Shown one piece after another: positions 21,436 through 33,891 of a stretch of 64,000 nt of DNA. The stretch spans positions 124,001 through 188,000 of the forward strand of contig CAWZYM010000094.1 of the NCBI GenBank assembly GCA_963966185.1. Direction: 5' to 3'. Within the stretch, counting starts at the first letter, position 1. The number at the start of each line of letters is the position of its first letter. The notes under the pieces are model-generated. The model had not been told where the DNA came from and searched no databases. It saw only the letters and a list, made by a program, of their open reading frames with translations. Position numbers and translations under genes: made by a program. The stretch comes from Rhabditoides inermis (lineage: Eukaryota > Nematoda > Chromadorea > Rhabditida > Rhabditidae).

Positions 21436-22426
21436 CTGAAATTGATTATGAATATATCTGAGTAATATATTGACAAACTGGAAAACTCGGATAATAGAGC
21501 GCGAGCGCGAGATTACCCATGAAACAAACAATAACGTGCATGCATACGATGCGAGCGTTTAATAGTAACACCAGATGTATTGATGAACCGGTATAATCGT
21601 AAAATAAATAACTATATAGATAATAGACATAATATAGATTCAGAACAATCTTTTTTTCGGGAAAACGTCATTAATAATGAGTTAGTTGGAGAGAGTTTGA
21701 TAGAAAAGTTGGATGACCATTGTGGAATGTATTAAATGAAATAAGAGTATCAAATAATCAATACGACATCAAATATTTACAAAATGAAAAAAATACGAAA
21801 ATTACGTCAACTGTGAATAAATTGCTACGAGCAGTCGGTAAAATTTGATGTCGCCTGCGATTTGCTTCGCGCCAAAAAGTCAGGCGCGGAACGCGAGCGG
21901 TCTGGCGTCGCGATTGTCTCCTACGCTGGTCTCTTTTGACCGCCGCTTCCCTTTGATCAACCCCGTGCATGTGCACATCAAGAATAACGAATACAAGGGC
22001 AGTTACCCACCGTTGATGGGCGCGCTTCTCAAGGAGAATTTTGATTTTTGTTTTTCGATGTACGATTTTCGTTTTTTTATGGTGTAGCACGAATTACATG
22101 CTACAATACACCACAATAAACACAGTGATCATGTCAATACGATCGCCTTCGATCAGAGGCGAAATTGCAAAGCCAATGATGAAACAATCAACAATCCAAC
22201 AGCATATAAACAACATGCACAAAGTGCGAACAACAGAAAGCAAACTACAAAGAGAGGAGAAAAGAGAGAGGGTTGAGTTAAAAACGAGTACGAGGTGTAG
22301 GGAGAGAGAAACTAAGGTGAATGATACTGATATGATACCTTTCTCCTCTTCTCAATCCTGCGTCTCTGCTTTACTGCCAGCTGATCTTTGTCTCTCGCGT
22401 CTAGACTCTGCAATCAATCGGTCACT
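21436..22426. other. Mostly unassigned unique sequence
   Basis: An ATG-initiated plus-strand frame at 21,848-22,087 (79 codons plus TAG, containing LINPVHVHIKNNEYKGSYPP) is protein-like in its second half but has no recognised family or context. The rest (AT-rich 21,440-21,800; purine-rich 22,200-22,320) shows nothing I can name. Confidence 0.3.
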
Positions 22427-22427
22427 C

Positions 22428-22471
22428 GCGTAAAAAAGCGCGCGTAAAAAAGCGCGCGTAAAAAGCGCGCG
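22428..22471 (+). repeat. Triplicated GCGCGCGTAAAAA motif
   Basis: Three near-identical 13-14-bp units GCGCGCGTAAAAA in tandem, alternating CG and A-runs. The function is unknown. Confidence 0.9.
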
Positions 22472-22492
22472 TTTGTTTTCTTCAACGAGCAC

Positions 22493-22603
22493 CTAAGCAA
22501 CCGGAAGCTCGCCTACATCCTCTCCTGCTTGCTCTTCGTCTAAGTCGGATTCATCATCGTCGGAAGGTATTGTGAGTTTTTGAAAGTCGTTTATGATACG
22601 TTT
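22493..22603 (-). other. Possible acidic C-terminal exon (weak)
   Basis: On the minus strand, after an AG at 22,604-22,605, an open frame reads KRIINDFQKLTIPSDDDESD, then LDEEQAGEDVGELPVA and a TAG stop. Acidic tails of this kind end many host proteins, but no upstream exon can be identified because the satellite begins at 22,687. The plus strand is also open here, so support is limited. Confidence 0.25.
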
Positions 22604-22686
22604 CTACCTGTTTACATATCCACGTCGAGTTGTTGGGTATAGTACACGTTTCAAAGCGATTCCATGGAAACGACTTTATCGCTAGC

Positions 22687-23841
22687 GGGGAGAGAGAGAG
22701 AGAGAGGGAGAGAGAGAAGAAGGTAGCAGAGTGAATTGAGTGTTGGTGATTTCTGTTTTCTCAATTTCACAATTTGATACTCGCTTTGACTCCCCGCAAT
22801 AGCAGCTCTGCTCTTAGCTTTGGCAACCTCGAAAACAATCTTGGAGGGTGGGGAGAAAAAGGGAAAGAGAGGGAGAACCTGTTGAGTGAGTAGAGTAAGA
22901 GTGTGTGATTGGGAGAGAGAGAGAGGGAGAGAGAGAAGAAGGTAGCAGAGTGAATTGAGTGTTGGTGATTTCTGTTCTCTCAATTTCACAATTTGATACT
23001 CGCTTTGACTCCCCGCGATAGCAGCTCTGCTCTTAGCTTCGGCAACCTCGAAAACAATCTTGGAGGGTGGGGAGAAAAAGGGAAAGAGAGGGAGAACCTG
23101 TTGAGTGAGTAGAGTAAGAGTGTGTGAATGGGTGAGAGAGAGGGAGAGAGAGAAGAAGGTAGCAGAGTGAATTGAGTGTTGGTGATTTCTGTTTTCTCAA
23201 TTTCACAATTTGATACTCGCTTTGACTCCCCGCGATAGCAGCTCTGCTCTTAGCTTCGGCAACCTCGAAAACAATCTTGGAGGGTGGGGAGAAAAAGGGA
23301 AAGAGAGGGAGAACCTGTTGAGTGAGTAGAGTAAGAGTGTGTGAATGGGTGAGAGAGAGGGAGAGAGAGAAGAAGGTAGCAGAGTGAATTGAGTGTTGGT
23401 GATTTCTGTTTTCTCAATTTCACAATTTGATACTCGCTTTGACTCCCCGCGATAGCAGCTCTGCTCTTAGCTTCGGCAACCTCGAAAACAATCTTGGAGG
23501 GTGGGGAGAAAAAGGGAAAGAGAGGGAGAACCTGTTGAGTGAGTAGAGTAAGAGTGTGTGAATGGGTGAGAGAGAGGGAGAGAGAGAAGAAGGTAGCAGA
23601 GTGAATTGAGTGTTGGTGATTTCTGTTTTCTCAATTTCACAATTTGATACTCGCTTTGACTCCCCGCAATAGCAGCTCTGCTCTTAGCTTCGGCAACCTC
23701 GAAAACAATCTTGGAGGGTGGGGAGAAAAAGGGAAAGAGAGGGAGAACCTGTTGAGTGAGTAGAGTAAGAGTGTGTGAATGGGTGAGAGAGAGGGAGAGA
23801 GAGAAGAAGGTAGCAGAGTGAATTGAGTGTTGGTGATTTCT

Positions 23842-23844
<3 letters not shown>
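22687..23844 (+). repeat. A-only head-to-tail block at the left edge of the array
   Basis: AGGTAGCAGAGTGAATTGAG recurs with the GGTAGC at 22,722, 22,941, 23,158, 23,375, 23,592 and 23,809, giving four spacings of 217 bp and one of 219. No B or C module occurs here. Array edges usually keep older organisation, so A is probably the ancestral monomer (inference). The first two units carry small private changes (GCAATAGCAG, TTGGCAACCTC). Confidence 0.93.
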
Positions 23845-23877
<33 letters not shown>

Positions 23878-24229
23878 ATTCACACACTCTCATCCTACCC
23901 ATCCACTTTTTCTCCTCACCCTCCAAACAGTCCCCAAGAAATTTTTCGAAAGGTGTTGGTTATTTCTGTTTCCTTAATTTCACAAATTGATACTCAATTC
24001 GGAAAATTGGATGGGATGGCTGTCGACAGTTTGTTATGCTGTTTGGTGCTCGTCAGGGGCATTCCCACTCGACTAACCAGCTGTTCACTAATGCGGCCAT
24101 CACATTCAATGTTTTCGTGATGATTTCACCTTTCGAAAAATTTCTTGGGGACTATTTGGAGGGTGAGGAGAAAAAGTAGATGGGTAGAATGAGAGTGTGT
24201 GAATGGGGGAGAGAGAGGGAGAGAGAGAA
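23845..24229. repeat. B module, first copy: foldback unit with 77-bp inverted arms
   Basis: A CT tract (23,845-23,874), left arm 23,878-23,954 (ATTCACACACTCTCATCC and onward to TTTTTCGAAAGGT), centre ~173 bp with CTGTCGACAG, right arm 24,128-24,204 (ACCTTTCGAAAAATTTC and onward to AGTGTGTGAAT), then a GA tract. In this copy the arms differ at three positions. Copies reading GACTGTTTGG and GTGGATGGG differ at only one. With the flanking CT/GA tracts the potential stem exceeds 100 bp. All B copies share one orientation. Confidence 0.93.
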
Positions 24230-24450
24230 GAAGGTAGCAGAGTGAATTGAGTGTTGGTGATTTCTGTTTTCTCAATTTCACAATTTGATACTCGCTTTGA
24301 CTCCCCGCGATAGCGAGCTCTGCTCTTAGCTTCGGCAACCTCGAAAACAATCTTGGAGGGTGGGGAGAAAAAGGGAAAGAGAGGGAGAACCTGTTGAGTG
24401 AGTAGAGTAAGAGTGTGTGAATGGGTGAGAGAGAGGGAGAGAGAGAAGAA

Positions 24451-24651
24451 GGTAGCAGAGTGAATTGAGTGTTGGTTATTTCTGTTTTCTCAATTTCACA
24501 ATTTGATACTCGCTTTGACTCCCCGCGATAGCGAGCTCTGCTCTTAGCTTCGGCAACATCGAAAGAAAGAGAGAGGGAAAGAGAGGGAGAACCTGTTGAG
24601 TGAATAGAGTAAGAGTGTGTGAATGGGAGAGATAGGGAAAAGAGAGAAGAA
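24451..24651 (+). repeat. C module exemplar (201 bp)
   Basis: It begins like A (GGTAGCAGAGTGAATTGAG) but reads GGCAACATCGAAAGAAAGAG where A reads GGCAACCTCGAAAACAATC, has lost the GGAGGGTGGGGAGAAAAA block, and ends with GGGAGAGATAGGGAAAAG. Two C modules follow one another here (GGTAGC at 24,451, 24,652 and 24,853). Elsewhere C occurs singly after A, and a hybrid with A head and C tail lies at about 45,107-45,325. Confidence 0.9.
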
Positions 24652-26678
24652 GGTAGCAGAGTGAATTGAGTGTTGGCTATTTCTGTTTTCTCAATTTCAC
24701 AATTTGATACTCGCTTTGACTCCCCGCGATAGCGAGCTCTGCTCTTAGCTTCGGCAACATCGAAAGAAAGAGAGAGGGAAAGAGAGGGAGAACCTGTTGA
24801 GTGAATAGAGTAAGAGTGTGTGAATGGGAGAGATAGGGAAAAGAGAGAAGAAGGTAGCAGAGAGAATTGAGTGTTGGTGATTTCTGTTCTCTCTCTCTCT
24901 CTCCCATTCACACACTCTCATCCTACCCATCCACTTTTTCTCCTCACCCTCCAAACAGTCCCCAAGAAATTTTTCGAAAGGTGTTGGTTATTTCTGTTTC
25001 CTTAATTTCACAAATTGATACTCATTCGGAAAATTGGATGGGATGGCTGTCGACAGTTTGTTATGCTGTTTGGTGCTCGTCAGGGGCATTCCCACTCGAC
25101 TAACCAGCTGTTCACTAATGCGGCCATCACATCCAATGTTTTCGTGATGATTTCACCTTTCGAAAAATTTCTTGGGGACTATTTGGAGGGTGAGGAGAAA
25201 AAGTAGATGGGTAGAATGAGAGTGTGTGAATGGGGGAGAGAGAGGGAGAGAGAGAAGAAGGTAGCAGAGTGAATTGAGTGTTGGTGATTTCTGTTTTCTC
25301 AATTTCACAATTTGATACTCGCTTTGACTCCCCGCGATAGCGAGCTCTGCTCTTAGCTTCGGCAACCTCGAAAACAATCTTGGAGGGTGGGGAGAAAAAG
25401 GGAAAGAGAGGGAGAACCTGTTGAGTGAGTAGAGTAAGAGTGTGTGAATGGGTGAGAGAGAGGGAGAGAGAGAAGAAGGTAGCAGAGTGAATTGAGTGTT
25501 GGTTATTTCTGTTTTCTCAATTTCACAATTTGATACTCGCTTTGACTCCCCGCGATAGCGAGCTCTGCTCTTAGCTTCGGCAACATCGAAAGAAAGAGAG
25601 AGGGAAAGAGAGGGAGAACCTGTTGAGTGAATAGAGTAAGAGTGTGTGAATGGGAGAGATAGGGAAAAGAGAGAAGAAGGTAGCAGAGTGAATTGAGTGT
25701 TGGTGATTTCTGTTCTCTCTCTCTCTCCCATTCACACACTCTCATCCTACCCATCCACTTTTTCTCCTCACCCTCCAAACAGTCCCCAAGAAATTTTTCG
25801 AAAGGTGTTGGTTATTTCTGTTTCCTTAATTTCACAAATTGATACTCAATTCGGAAAATTGGATGGGATGGCTGTCGACAGTTTGTTATGCTGTTTGGTG
25901 CTCGTCAGGGGCATTCCCACTCGACTAACCAGCTGTTCACTAATGCGGCCATCACATCCAATGTTTTCGTGATGATTTCACCTTTCGAAAAATTTCTTGG
26001 GGACTATTTGGAGGGTGAGGAGAAAAAGTAGATGGGTAGAATGAGAGTGTGTGAATGGGGGAGAGAGAGGGAGAGAGAGAAGAAGGTAGCAGAGTGAATT
26101 GAGTGTTGGTGATTTCTGTTTTCTCAATTTCACAATTTGATACTCGCTTTGACTCCCCGCGATAGCAGCTCTGCTCTTAGCTTCGGCAACCTCGAAAACA
26201 ATCTTGGAGGGTGGGGAGAAAAAGGGAAAGAGAGGGAGAACCTGTTGAGTGAGTAGAGTAAGAGTGTGTGAATGGGTGAGAGAGAGGGAGAGAGAGAAGA
26301 AGGTAGCAGAGTGAATTGAGTGTTGGCTATTTCTGTTCTCTCTCTCTCTCTCCCATTCACACACTCTCATCCTACCCATCCACTTTTTCTCCTCACCCTC
26401 CAAACAGTCCCCAAGAAATTTTTCGAAAGGTGTTGGTTATTTCTGTTTCCTTAATTTCACAAATTGATACTCATTCGGAAAATTGGATGGGATGGCTGTC
26501 GACAGTTTGTTATGCTGTTTGGTGCTCGTCAGGGACATTCCCACTCGACTAACCAGCTGTTCACTAATGCGGCCATCACATCCAATGTTTTCGTGATGAT
26601 TTCAACCTTTCGAAAAATTTCTTGGGGACTGTTTGGAGGGTGAGGAGAAAAAGTGGATGGGTAGAATGAGAGTGTGTG

Positions 26679-26726
<48 letters not shown>

Positions 26727-27967
26727 GAAGGTAGCAGAGTGAATTGAGTGTTGGTGATTTCTGTTTTCTCAATTTCACAATTTGATACTCGCTTTGACTC
26801 CCCGCGATAGCAGCTCTGCTCTTAGCTTCGGCAACCTCGAAAACAATCTTGGAGGGTGGGGAGAAAAAGGGAAAGAGAGGGAGAACCTGTTGAGTGAGTA
26901 GAGTAAGAGTGTGTGAATGGGTGAGAGAGAGGGAGAGAGAGAAGAAGGTAGCAGAGTGAATTGAGTGTTGGCTATTTCTGTTCTCTCTCTCTCTCCCATT
27001 CACACACTCTCATCCTACCCATCCACTTTTTCTCCTCACCCTCCAAACAGTCCCCAAGAAATTTTTCGAAAGGTGTTGGTTATTTCTGTTTCCTTAATTT
27101 CACAAATTGATACTCAATTCGGAAAATTGGATGGGATGGCTGTCGACAGTTTGTTATGCTGTTTGGTGCTCGTCAGGGGCATTCCCACTCGACTAACCAG
27201 CTGTTCACTAATGCGGCCATCACATCCAATGTTTTCGTGATGATTTCAACCTTTCGAAAAATTTCTTGGGGACTGTTTGGAGGGTGAGGAGAAAAAGTGG
27301 ATGGGTAGAATGAGAGTGTGTGAATGAGAGAGAGAGAGAGAGAGGGAGAGAGAGAGAGGGAGAGAGAGAAGAAGGTAGCAGAGTGAATTGAGTGTTGGTG
27401 ATTTCTGTTTTCTCAATTTCACAATTTGATACTCGCTTTGACTCCCCGCGATAGCAGCTCTGCTCTTAGCTTCGGCAACCTCGAAAACAATCTTGGAGGG
27501 TGGGGAGAAAAAGGGAAAGAGAGGGAGAACCTGTTGAGTGAGTAGAGTAAGAGTGTGTGAATGGGTGAGAGAGAGGGAGAGAGAGAAGAAGGTAGCAGAG
27601 TGAATTGAGTGTTGGCTATTTCTGTTCTCTCTCTCTCTCTCCCATTCACACACTCTCATCCTACCCATCCACTTTTTCTCCTCACCCTCCAAACAGTCCC
27701 CAAGAAATTTTTCGAAAGGTGTTGGTTATTTCTGTTTCCTTAATTTCACAAATTGATACTCATTCGGAAAATTGGATGGGATGGCTGTCGACAGTTTGTT
27801 ATGCTGTTTGGTGCTCGTCAGGGACATTCCCACTCGACTAACCAGCTGTTCACTAATGCGGCCATCACATCCAATGTTTTCGTGATGATTTCAACCTTTC
27901 GAAAAATTTCTTGGGGACTGTTTGGAGGGTGAGGAGAAAAAGTGGATGGGTAGAATGAGAGTGTGTG

Positions 27968-28019
<52 letters not shown>

Positions 28020-28619
28020 GAAGGTAGCAGAGTGAATTGAGTGTTGGTGATTTCTGTTTTCTCAATTTCACAATTTGATACTCGCTTTGACTCCCCGCGA
28101 TAGCAGCTCTGCTCTTAGCTTCGGCAACCTCGAAAACAATCTTGGAGGGTGGGGAGAAAAAGGGAAAGAGAGGGAGAACCTGTTGAGTGAGTAGAGTAAG
28201 AGTGTGTGAATGGGTGAGAGAGAGGGAGAGAGAGAAGAAGGTAGCAGAGTGAATTGAGTGTTGGCTATTTCTGTTCTCTCTCTCTCTCCCATTCACACAC
28301 TCTCATCCTACCCATCCACTTTTTCTCCTCACCCTCCAAACAGTCCCCAAGAAATTTTTCGAAAGGTGTTGGTTATTTCTGTTTCCTTAATTTCACAAAT
28401 TGATACTCAATTCGGAAAATTGGATGGGATGGCTGTCGACAGTTTGTTATGCTGTTTGGTGCTCGTCAGGGGCATTCCCACTCGACTAACCAGCTGTTCA
28501 CTAATGCGGCCATCACATCCAATGTTTTCGTGATGATTTCAACCTTTCGAAAAATTTCTTGGGGACTGTTTGGAGGGTGAGGAGAAAAAGTGGATGGGTA
28601 GAATGAGAGTGTGTGAATG

Positions 28620-28651
<32 letters not shown>

Positions 28652-30072
28652 GAAGGTAGCAGAGTGAATTGAGTGTTGGTGATTTCTGTTTTCTCAATTT
28701 CACAATTTGATACTCGCTTTGACTCCCCGCGATAGCGAGCTCTGCTCTTAGCTTCGGCAACCTCGAAAACAATCTTGGAGGGTGGGAAGAAAAAGGGAAA
28801 GAGAGGGAGAACCTGTTGAGTGAGTAGAGTAAGAGTGTGTGAATGGGTGAGAGAGAGGGAGAGAGAGAAGAAGGTAGCAGAGTGAATTGAGTGTTGGCTA
28901 TTTCTGTTTTCTCAATTTCACAATTTGATACTCGCTTTGACTCCCCGCGATAGCGAGCTCTGCTCTTAGCTTCGGCAACATCGAAAGAAAGAGAGAGGGA
29001 AAGAGAGGGAGAACCTGTTGAGTGAATAGAGTAAGAGTGTGTGAATGGGAGAGATAGGGAAAAGAGAGAAGAAGGTAGCAGAGAGAATTGAGTGTTGGTG
29101 ATTTCTGTTCTCTCTCTCTCTCCCATTCACACACTCTCATCCTACCCATCCACTTTTTCTCCTCACCCTCCAAACAGTCCCCAAGAAATTTTTCGAAAGG
29201 TGTTGGTTATTTCTGTTTCCTTAATTTCACAAATTGATACTCATTCGGAAAATTGGATGGGATGGCTGTCGACAGTTTGTTATGCTGTTTGGTGCTCGTC
29301 AGGGGCATTCCCACTCGACTAACCAGCTGTTCACTAATTCGGCCATCACATCCAATGTTTTCGTGATGATTTCACCTTTCGAAAAATTTCTTGGGGACTG
29401 TTTGGAGGGTGAGGAGAAAAAGTGGATGGGTAGAATGAGAGTGTGTGAATGGGGGAGAGAGAGGGAGAGAGAGAAGAAGGTAGCAGAGTGAATTGAGTGT
29501 TGGTGATTTCTGTTTTCTCAATTTCACAATTTGATACTCGCTTTGACTCCCCGCGATAGCAGCTCTGCTCTTAGCTTCGGCAACCTCGAAAACAATCTTG
29601 GAGGGTGGGGAGAAAAAGGGAAAGAGAGGGAGAACCTGTTGAGTGAGTAGAGTAAGAGTGTGTGAATGGGTGAGAGAGAGGGAGAGAGAGAAGAAGGTAG
29701 CAGAGTGAATTGAGTGTTGGCTATTTCTGTTCTCTCTCTCTCTCTCCCATTCACACACTCTCATCCTACCCATCCACTTTTTCTCCTCACCCTCCAAACA
29801 GTCCCCAAGAAATTTTTCGAAAGGTGTTGGTTATTTCTGTTTCCTTAATTTCACAAATTGATACTCATTCGGAAAATTGGATGGGATGGCTGTCGACAGT
29901 TTGTTATGCTGTTTGGTGCTCGTCAGGGACATTCCCACTCGACTAACCAGCTGTTCACTAATGCGGCCATCACATCCAATGTTTTCGTGATGATTTCAAC
30001 CTTTCGAAAAATTTCTTGGGGACTGTTTGGAGGGTGAGGAGAAAAAGTGGATGGGTAGAATGAGAGTGTGTG

Positions 30073-30116
<44 letters not shown>

Positions 30117-30716
30117 GAAGGTAGCAGAGTGAATTGAGTGTTGGTGATTTCTGTTTTCTCAATTTCACAATTTGATACTCGCTTTGACTCCCCGCGATAG
30201 CAGCTCTGCTCTTAGCTTCGGCAACCTCGAAAACAATCTTGGAGGGTGGGGAGAAAAAGGGAAAGAGAGGGAGAACCTGTTGAGTGAGTAGAGTAAGAGT
30301 GTGTGAATGGGTGAGAGAGAGGGAGAGAGAGAAGAAGGTAGCAGAGTGAATTGAGTGTTGGCTATTTCTGTTCTCTCTCTCTCTCCCATTCACACACTCT
30401 CATCCTACCCATCCACTTTTTCTCCTCACCCTCCAAACAGTCCCCAAGAAATTTTTCGAAAGGTGTTGGTTATTTCTGTTTCCTTAATTTCACAAATTGA
30501 TACTCAATTCGGAAAATTGGATGGGATGGCTGTCGACAGTTTGTTATGCTGTTTGGTGCTCGTCAGGGGCATTCCCACTCGACTAACCAGCTGTTCACTA
30601 ATGCGGCCATCACATCCAATGTTTTCGTGATGATTTCAACCTTTCGAAAAATTTCTTGGGGACTGTTTGGAGGGTGAGGAGAAAAAGTGGATGGGTAGAA
30701 TGAGAGTGTGTGAATG

Positions 30717-30748
<32 letters not shown>

Positions 30749-31547
30749 GAAGGTAGCAGAGTGAATTGAGTGTTGGTGATTTCTGTTTTCTCAATTTCAC
30801 AATTTGATACTCGCTTTGACTCCCCGCGATAGCGAGCTCTGCTCTTAGCTTCGGCAACCTCGAAAACAATCTTGGAGGGTGGGAAGAAAAAGGGAAAGAG
30901 AGGGAGAACCTGTTGAGTGAGTAGAGTAAGAGTGTGTGAATGGGTGAGAGAGAGGGAGAGAGAGAAGAAGGTAGCAGAGTGAATTGAGTGTTGGCTATTT
31001 CTGTTTTCTCAATTTCACAATTTGATACTCGCTTTGACTCCCCGCGATAGCGAGCTCTGCTCTTAGCTTCGGCAACATCGAAAGAAAGAGAGAGGGAAAG
31101 AGAGGGAGAACCTGTTGAGTGAATAGAGTAAGAGTGTGTGAATGGGAGAGATAGGGAAAAGAGAGAAGAAGGTAGCAGAGAGAATTGAGTGTTGGTGATT
31201 TCTGTTCTCTCTCTCTCTCCCATTCACACACTCTCATCCTACCCATCCACTTTTTCTCCTCACCCTCCAAACAGTCCCCAAGAAATTTTTCGAAAGGTGT
31301 TGGTTATTTCTGTTTCCTTAATTTCACAAATTGATACTCATTCGGAAAATTGGATGGGATGGCTGTCGACAGTTTGTTATGCTGTTTGGTGCTCGTCAGG
31401 GGCATTCCCACTCGACTAACCAGCTGTTCACTAATGCGGCCATCACATCCAATGTTTTCGTGATGATTTCACCTTTCGAAAAATTTCTTGGGGACTGTTT
31501 GGAGGGTGAGGAGAAAAAGTGGATGGGTAGAATGAGAGTGTGTGAAT

Positions 31548-31582
<35 letters not shown>

Positions 31583-33856
31583 GAAGGTAGCAGAGTGAAT
31601 TGAGTGTTGGTGATTTCTGTTTTCTCAATTTCACAATTTGATACTCGCTTTGACTCCCCGCGATAGCAGCTCTGCTCTTAGCTTCGGCAACCTCGAAAAC
31701 AATCTTGGAGGGTGGGGAGAAAAAGGGAAAGAGAGGGAGAACCTGTTGAGTGAGTAGAGTAAGAGTGTGTGAATGGGAGAGAGAGAGGGAGAGAGAGAAG
31801 AAGGTAGCAGAGTAAATTGAGTGTTGGTGATTTCTGTTCTCTCTCTCTCTCTCTCTCTCCCCCATTCACACACTCTCATCCTACCCATCCACTTTTTCTC
31901 CTCACCCTCCAAACAGTCCCCAAGAAATTTTTCGAAAGGTGTTGGTTATTTTTGTTTCCTTAATTTCACAAATTGATACTCAATTCGGAAAATTGGATGG
32001 GATGGCTGTCGACAGTTTGTTATGCTGTTTGGTGCTCGTCAGGGGCATTCCCACTCGACTAACCAGCTGTTCACTAATGCGGCCATCACATCCAATGTTT
32101 TCGTGATGATTTCACCTTTCGAAAAATTTCTTGGGGACTATTTGGAGGGTGAGGAGAAAAAGTAGATGGGTAGAATGAGAGTGTGTGAATGGGGGAGAGA
32201 GAGGGAGAGAGAGAAGAAGGTAGCAGAGTGAATTGAGTGTTGGTGATTTCTGTTTTCTCAATTTCACAATTTGATACTCGCTTTGACTCCCCGCGATAGC
32301 GAGCTCTGCTCTTAGCTTCGGCAACCTCGAAAACAATCTTGGAGGGTGGGGAGAAAAAGGGAAAGAGAGGGAGAACCTGTTGAGTGAGTAGAGTAAGAGT
32401 GTGTGAATGGGTGAGAGAGAGGGAGAGAGAGAAGAAGGTAGCAGAGTGAATTGAGTGTTGGTGATTTCTGTTTTCTCAATTTCACAATTTGATACTCGCT
32501 TTGACTCCCCGCGATAGCAGCTCTGCTCTTAGCTTCGGCAACCTCGAAAACAATCTTGGAGGGTGGGGAGAAAAAGGGAAAGAGAGGGAGAACCTGTTGA
32601 GTGAGTAGAGTAAGAGTGTGTGAATGGGTGAGAGAGAGGGAGAGAGAGAAGAAGGTAGCAGAGTGAATTGAGTGTTGGCTATTTCTGTTCTCTCTCTCTC
32701 TCCCATTCACACACTCTCATCCTACCCATCCACTTTTTCTCCTCACCCTCCAAACAGTCCCCAAGAAATTTTTCGAAAGGTGTTGGTTATTTCTGTTTCC
32801 TTAATTTCACAAATTGATACTCAATTCGGAAAATTGGATGGGATGGCTGTCGACAGTTTGTTATGCTGTTTGGTGCTCGTCAGGGGCATTCCCACTCGAC
32901 TAACCAGCTGTTCACTAATGCGGCCATCACATCCAATGTTTTCGTGATGATTTCAACCTTTCGAAAAATTTCTTGGGGACTGTTTGGAGGGTGAGGAGAA
33001 AAAGTGGATGGGTAGAATGAGAGTGTGTGAATGAGAGAGAGAGAGAGGGAGAGAGAAAAGAAGGTAGCAGAGTGAATTGAGTGTTGGTGATTTCTGTTTT
33101 CTCAATTTCACAATTTGATACTCGCTTTGACTCCCCGCGATAGCGAGCTCTGCTCTTAGCTTCGGCAACCTCGAAAACAATCTTGGAGGGTGGGGAGAAA
33201 AAGGGAAAGAGAGGGAGAACCTGTTGAGTGAGTAGAGTAAGAGTGTGTGAATGGGTGAGAGAGAGGGAGAGAGAGAAGAAGGTAGCAGAGTGAATTGAGT
33301 GTTGGCTATTTCTGTTTTCTCAATTTCACAATTTGATACTCGCTTTGACTCCCCGCGATAGCGAGCTCTGCTCTTAGCTTCGGCAACATCGAAAGAAAGA
33401 GAGAGGGAAAGAGAGGGAGAACCTGTTGAGTGAATAGAGTAAGAGTGTGTGAATGGGAGAGATAGGGAAAAGAGAGAAGAAGGTAGCAGAGAGAATTGAG
33501 TGTTGGTGATTTCTGTTCTCTCTCTCTCCCATTCACACACTCTCATCCTACCCATCCACTTTTTCTCCTCACCCTCCAAACAGTCCCCAAGAAATTTTTC
33601 GAAAGGTGTTGGTTATTTCTGTTTCCTTAATTTCACAAATTGATACTCATTCGGAAAATTGGATGGGATGGCTGTCGACAGTTTGTTATGCTGTTTGGTG
33701 CTCGTCAGGGGCATTCCCACTCGACTAACCAGCTGTTCACTAATGCGGCCATCACATCCAATGTTTTCGTGATGATTTCACCTTTCGAAAAATTTCTTGG
33801 GGACTGTTTGGAGGGTGAGGAGAAAAAGTGGATGGGTAGAATGAGAGTGTGTGAAT

Positions 33857-33891
<35 letters not shown>

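Noticed and set aside
25015..25206. Recurrent plus-strand ORF beginning MILIRKIGWDG in many B modules
   Set aside because: About half of B copies read ACTCAATTCGG instead of ACTCATTCGG, one base longer, which breaks this frame; the frame also runs into the GA tract. Not under coding selection.
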